A stretch of DNA of 64,000 nucleotides. Source: Gammaproteobacteria bacterium (GTDB lineage: Bacteria > Pseudomonadota > Gammaproteobacteria > Acidiferrobacterales > SZUA-150). Below, piece after piece: positions 64,000 through 64,000 of this stretch. Where the stretch lies: assembly GCA_029880545.1 (NCBI GenBank), contig JAOUOD010000001.1, positions 1 to 64,000 on the forward strand, read 5' to 3'. How positions within the stretch are numbered: the stretch's first letter is position 1; each line of letters starts with the position of its first letter. The notes below the pieces were generated by a model. That model was not told the DNA's origin. It did not search any database and was given only the letters and a program-made list of their open reading frames with translations. A program made the position numbers and the translations under genes.

Positions 64000-64000
64000 T

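Overview
The window is a stretch of a gammaproteobacterial chromosome of moderate GC content that ends at the replication origin region. The right edge carries rpmH, dnaA, dnaN, recF and gyrB with consensus DnaA boxes. The gene content (RapA, Mpl, MltA, Smg, the def-fmt-rsmB-ntrYX-trkAH cluster, apaG/apaH, LpxL-type acyltransferases) fits a free-living Gram-negative gammaproteobacterium outside the enterics. A perfect FNR/ANR-type site beside a BCAM0308-family gene, a triheme cytochrome c and a HIG1-type membrane protein suggest adaptation to low oxygen. I saw no rRNA, tRNA, insertion sequence, prophage or CRISPR array.

Layout. 1-10.3 kb: a partial exported lipoprotein, a PAS-GGDEF-EAL protein, a HIG1-like twin-membrane protein, a triheme cytochrome, an NTF2-like protein, an ankyrin/extensin-like lipoprotein, rapA and dodecin. 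10.9-17.1 kb: a membrane sensor kinase, then a group made of a TusE-like protein, an AEC transporter, a CDF metal transporter, a BCAM0308 protein and a second DsrC-like protein, followed by DUF523. 17.1-23.1 kb: a CsgG-like lipoprotein, a proline-tract lipoprotein and a 1071-residue STAND/SARP-type regulator. Matching 11-bp-period heptamer repeats lie upstream of both the regulator and the proline-tract lipoprotein. 23.6-35.7 kb: a long leftward series (acetolactate synthase-like, dsbA, Lon-N protein, mpl, two small envelope genes, mltA, topA, smg, dprA, LysM protein). 35.8-45.7 kb: the rightward def-fmt-rsmB-DUF4390-ntrY-ntrX-trkA-trkH cluster. 45.7-48.6 kb: three tandem LpxL-like acyltransferases. 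48.7-57.1 kb: a methyltransferase, metK, an SAH riboswitch with ahcY, metF, a metallo-beta-lactamase-fold lipoprotein, prolyl aminopeptidase, apaH and apaG. 57.3-64 kb: the leftward dnaA-dnaN-recF-gyrB block and rightward rpmH.

Functional links. metK, ahcY and metF form the methyl cycle, with SAH sensing placed directly before ahcY. The ntrYX-trkAH block joins a two-component pair to potassium uptake, but this NtrX has lost the residues needed to activate sigma-54. The best candidates for undescribed biology are: (i) the SARP-like regulator, its paired repeat promoters and neighbouring lipoproteins; (ii) two DsrC/TusE paralogues that each keep a different one of the two C-terminal cysteines, on either side of an FNR-controlled gene; and (iii) the triple acyltransferase operon. 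Coordinates come from reading the sequence; family names come from recognised motifs, not from a database search.
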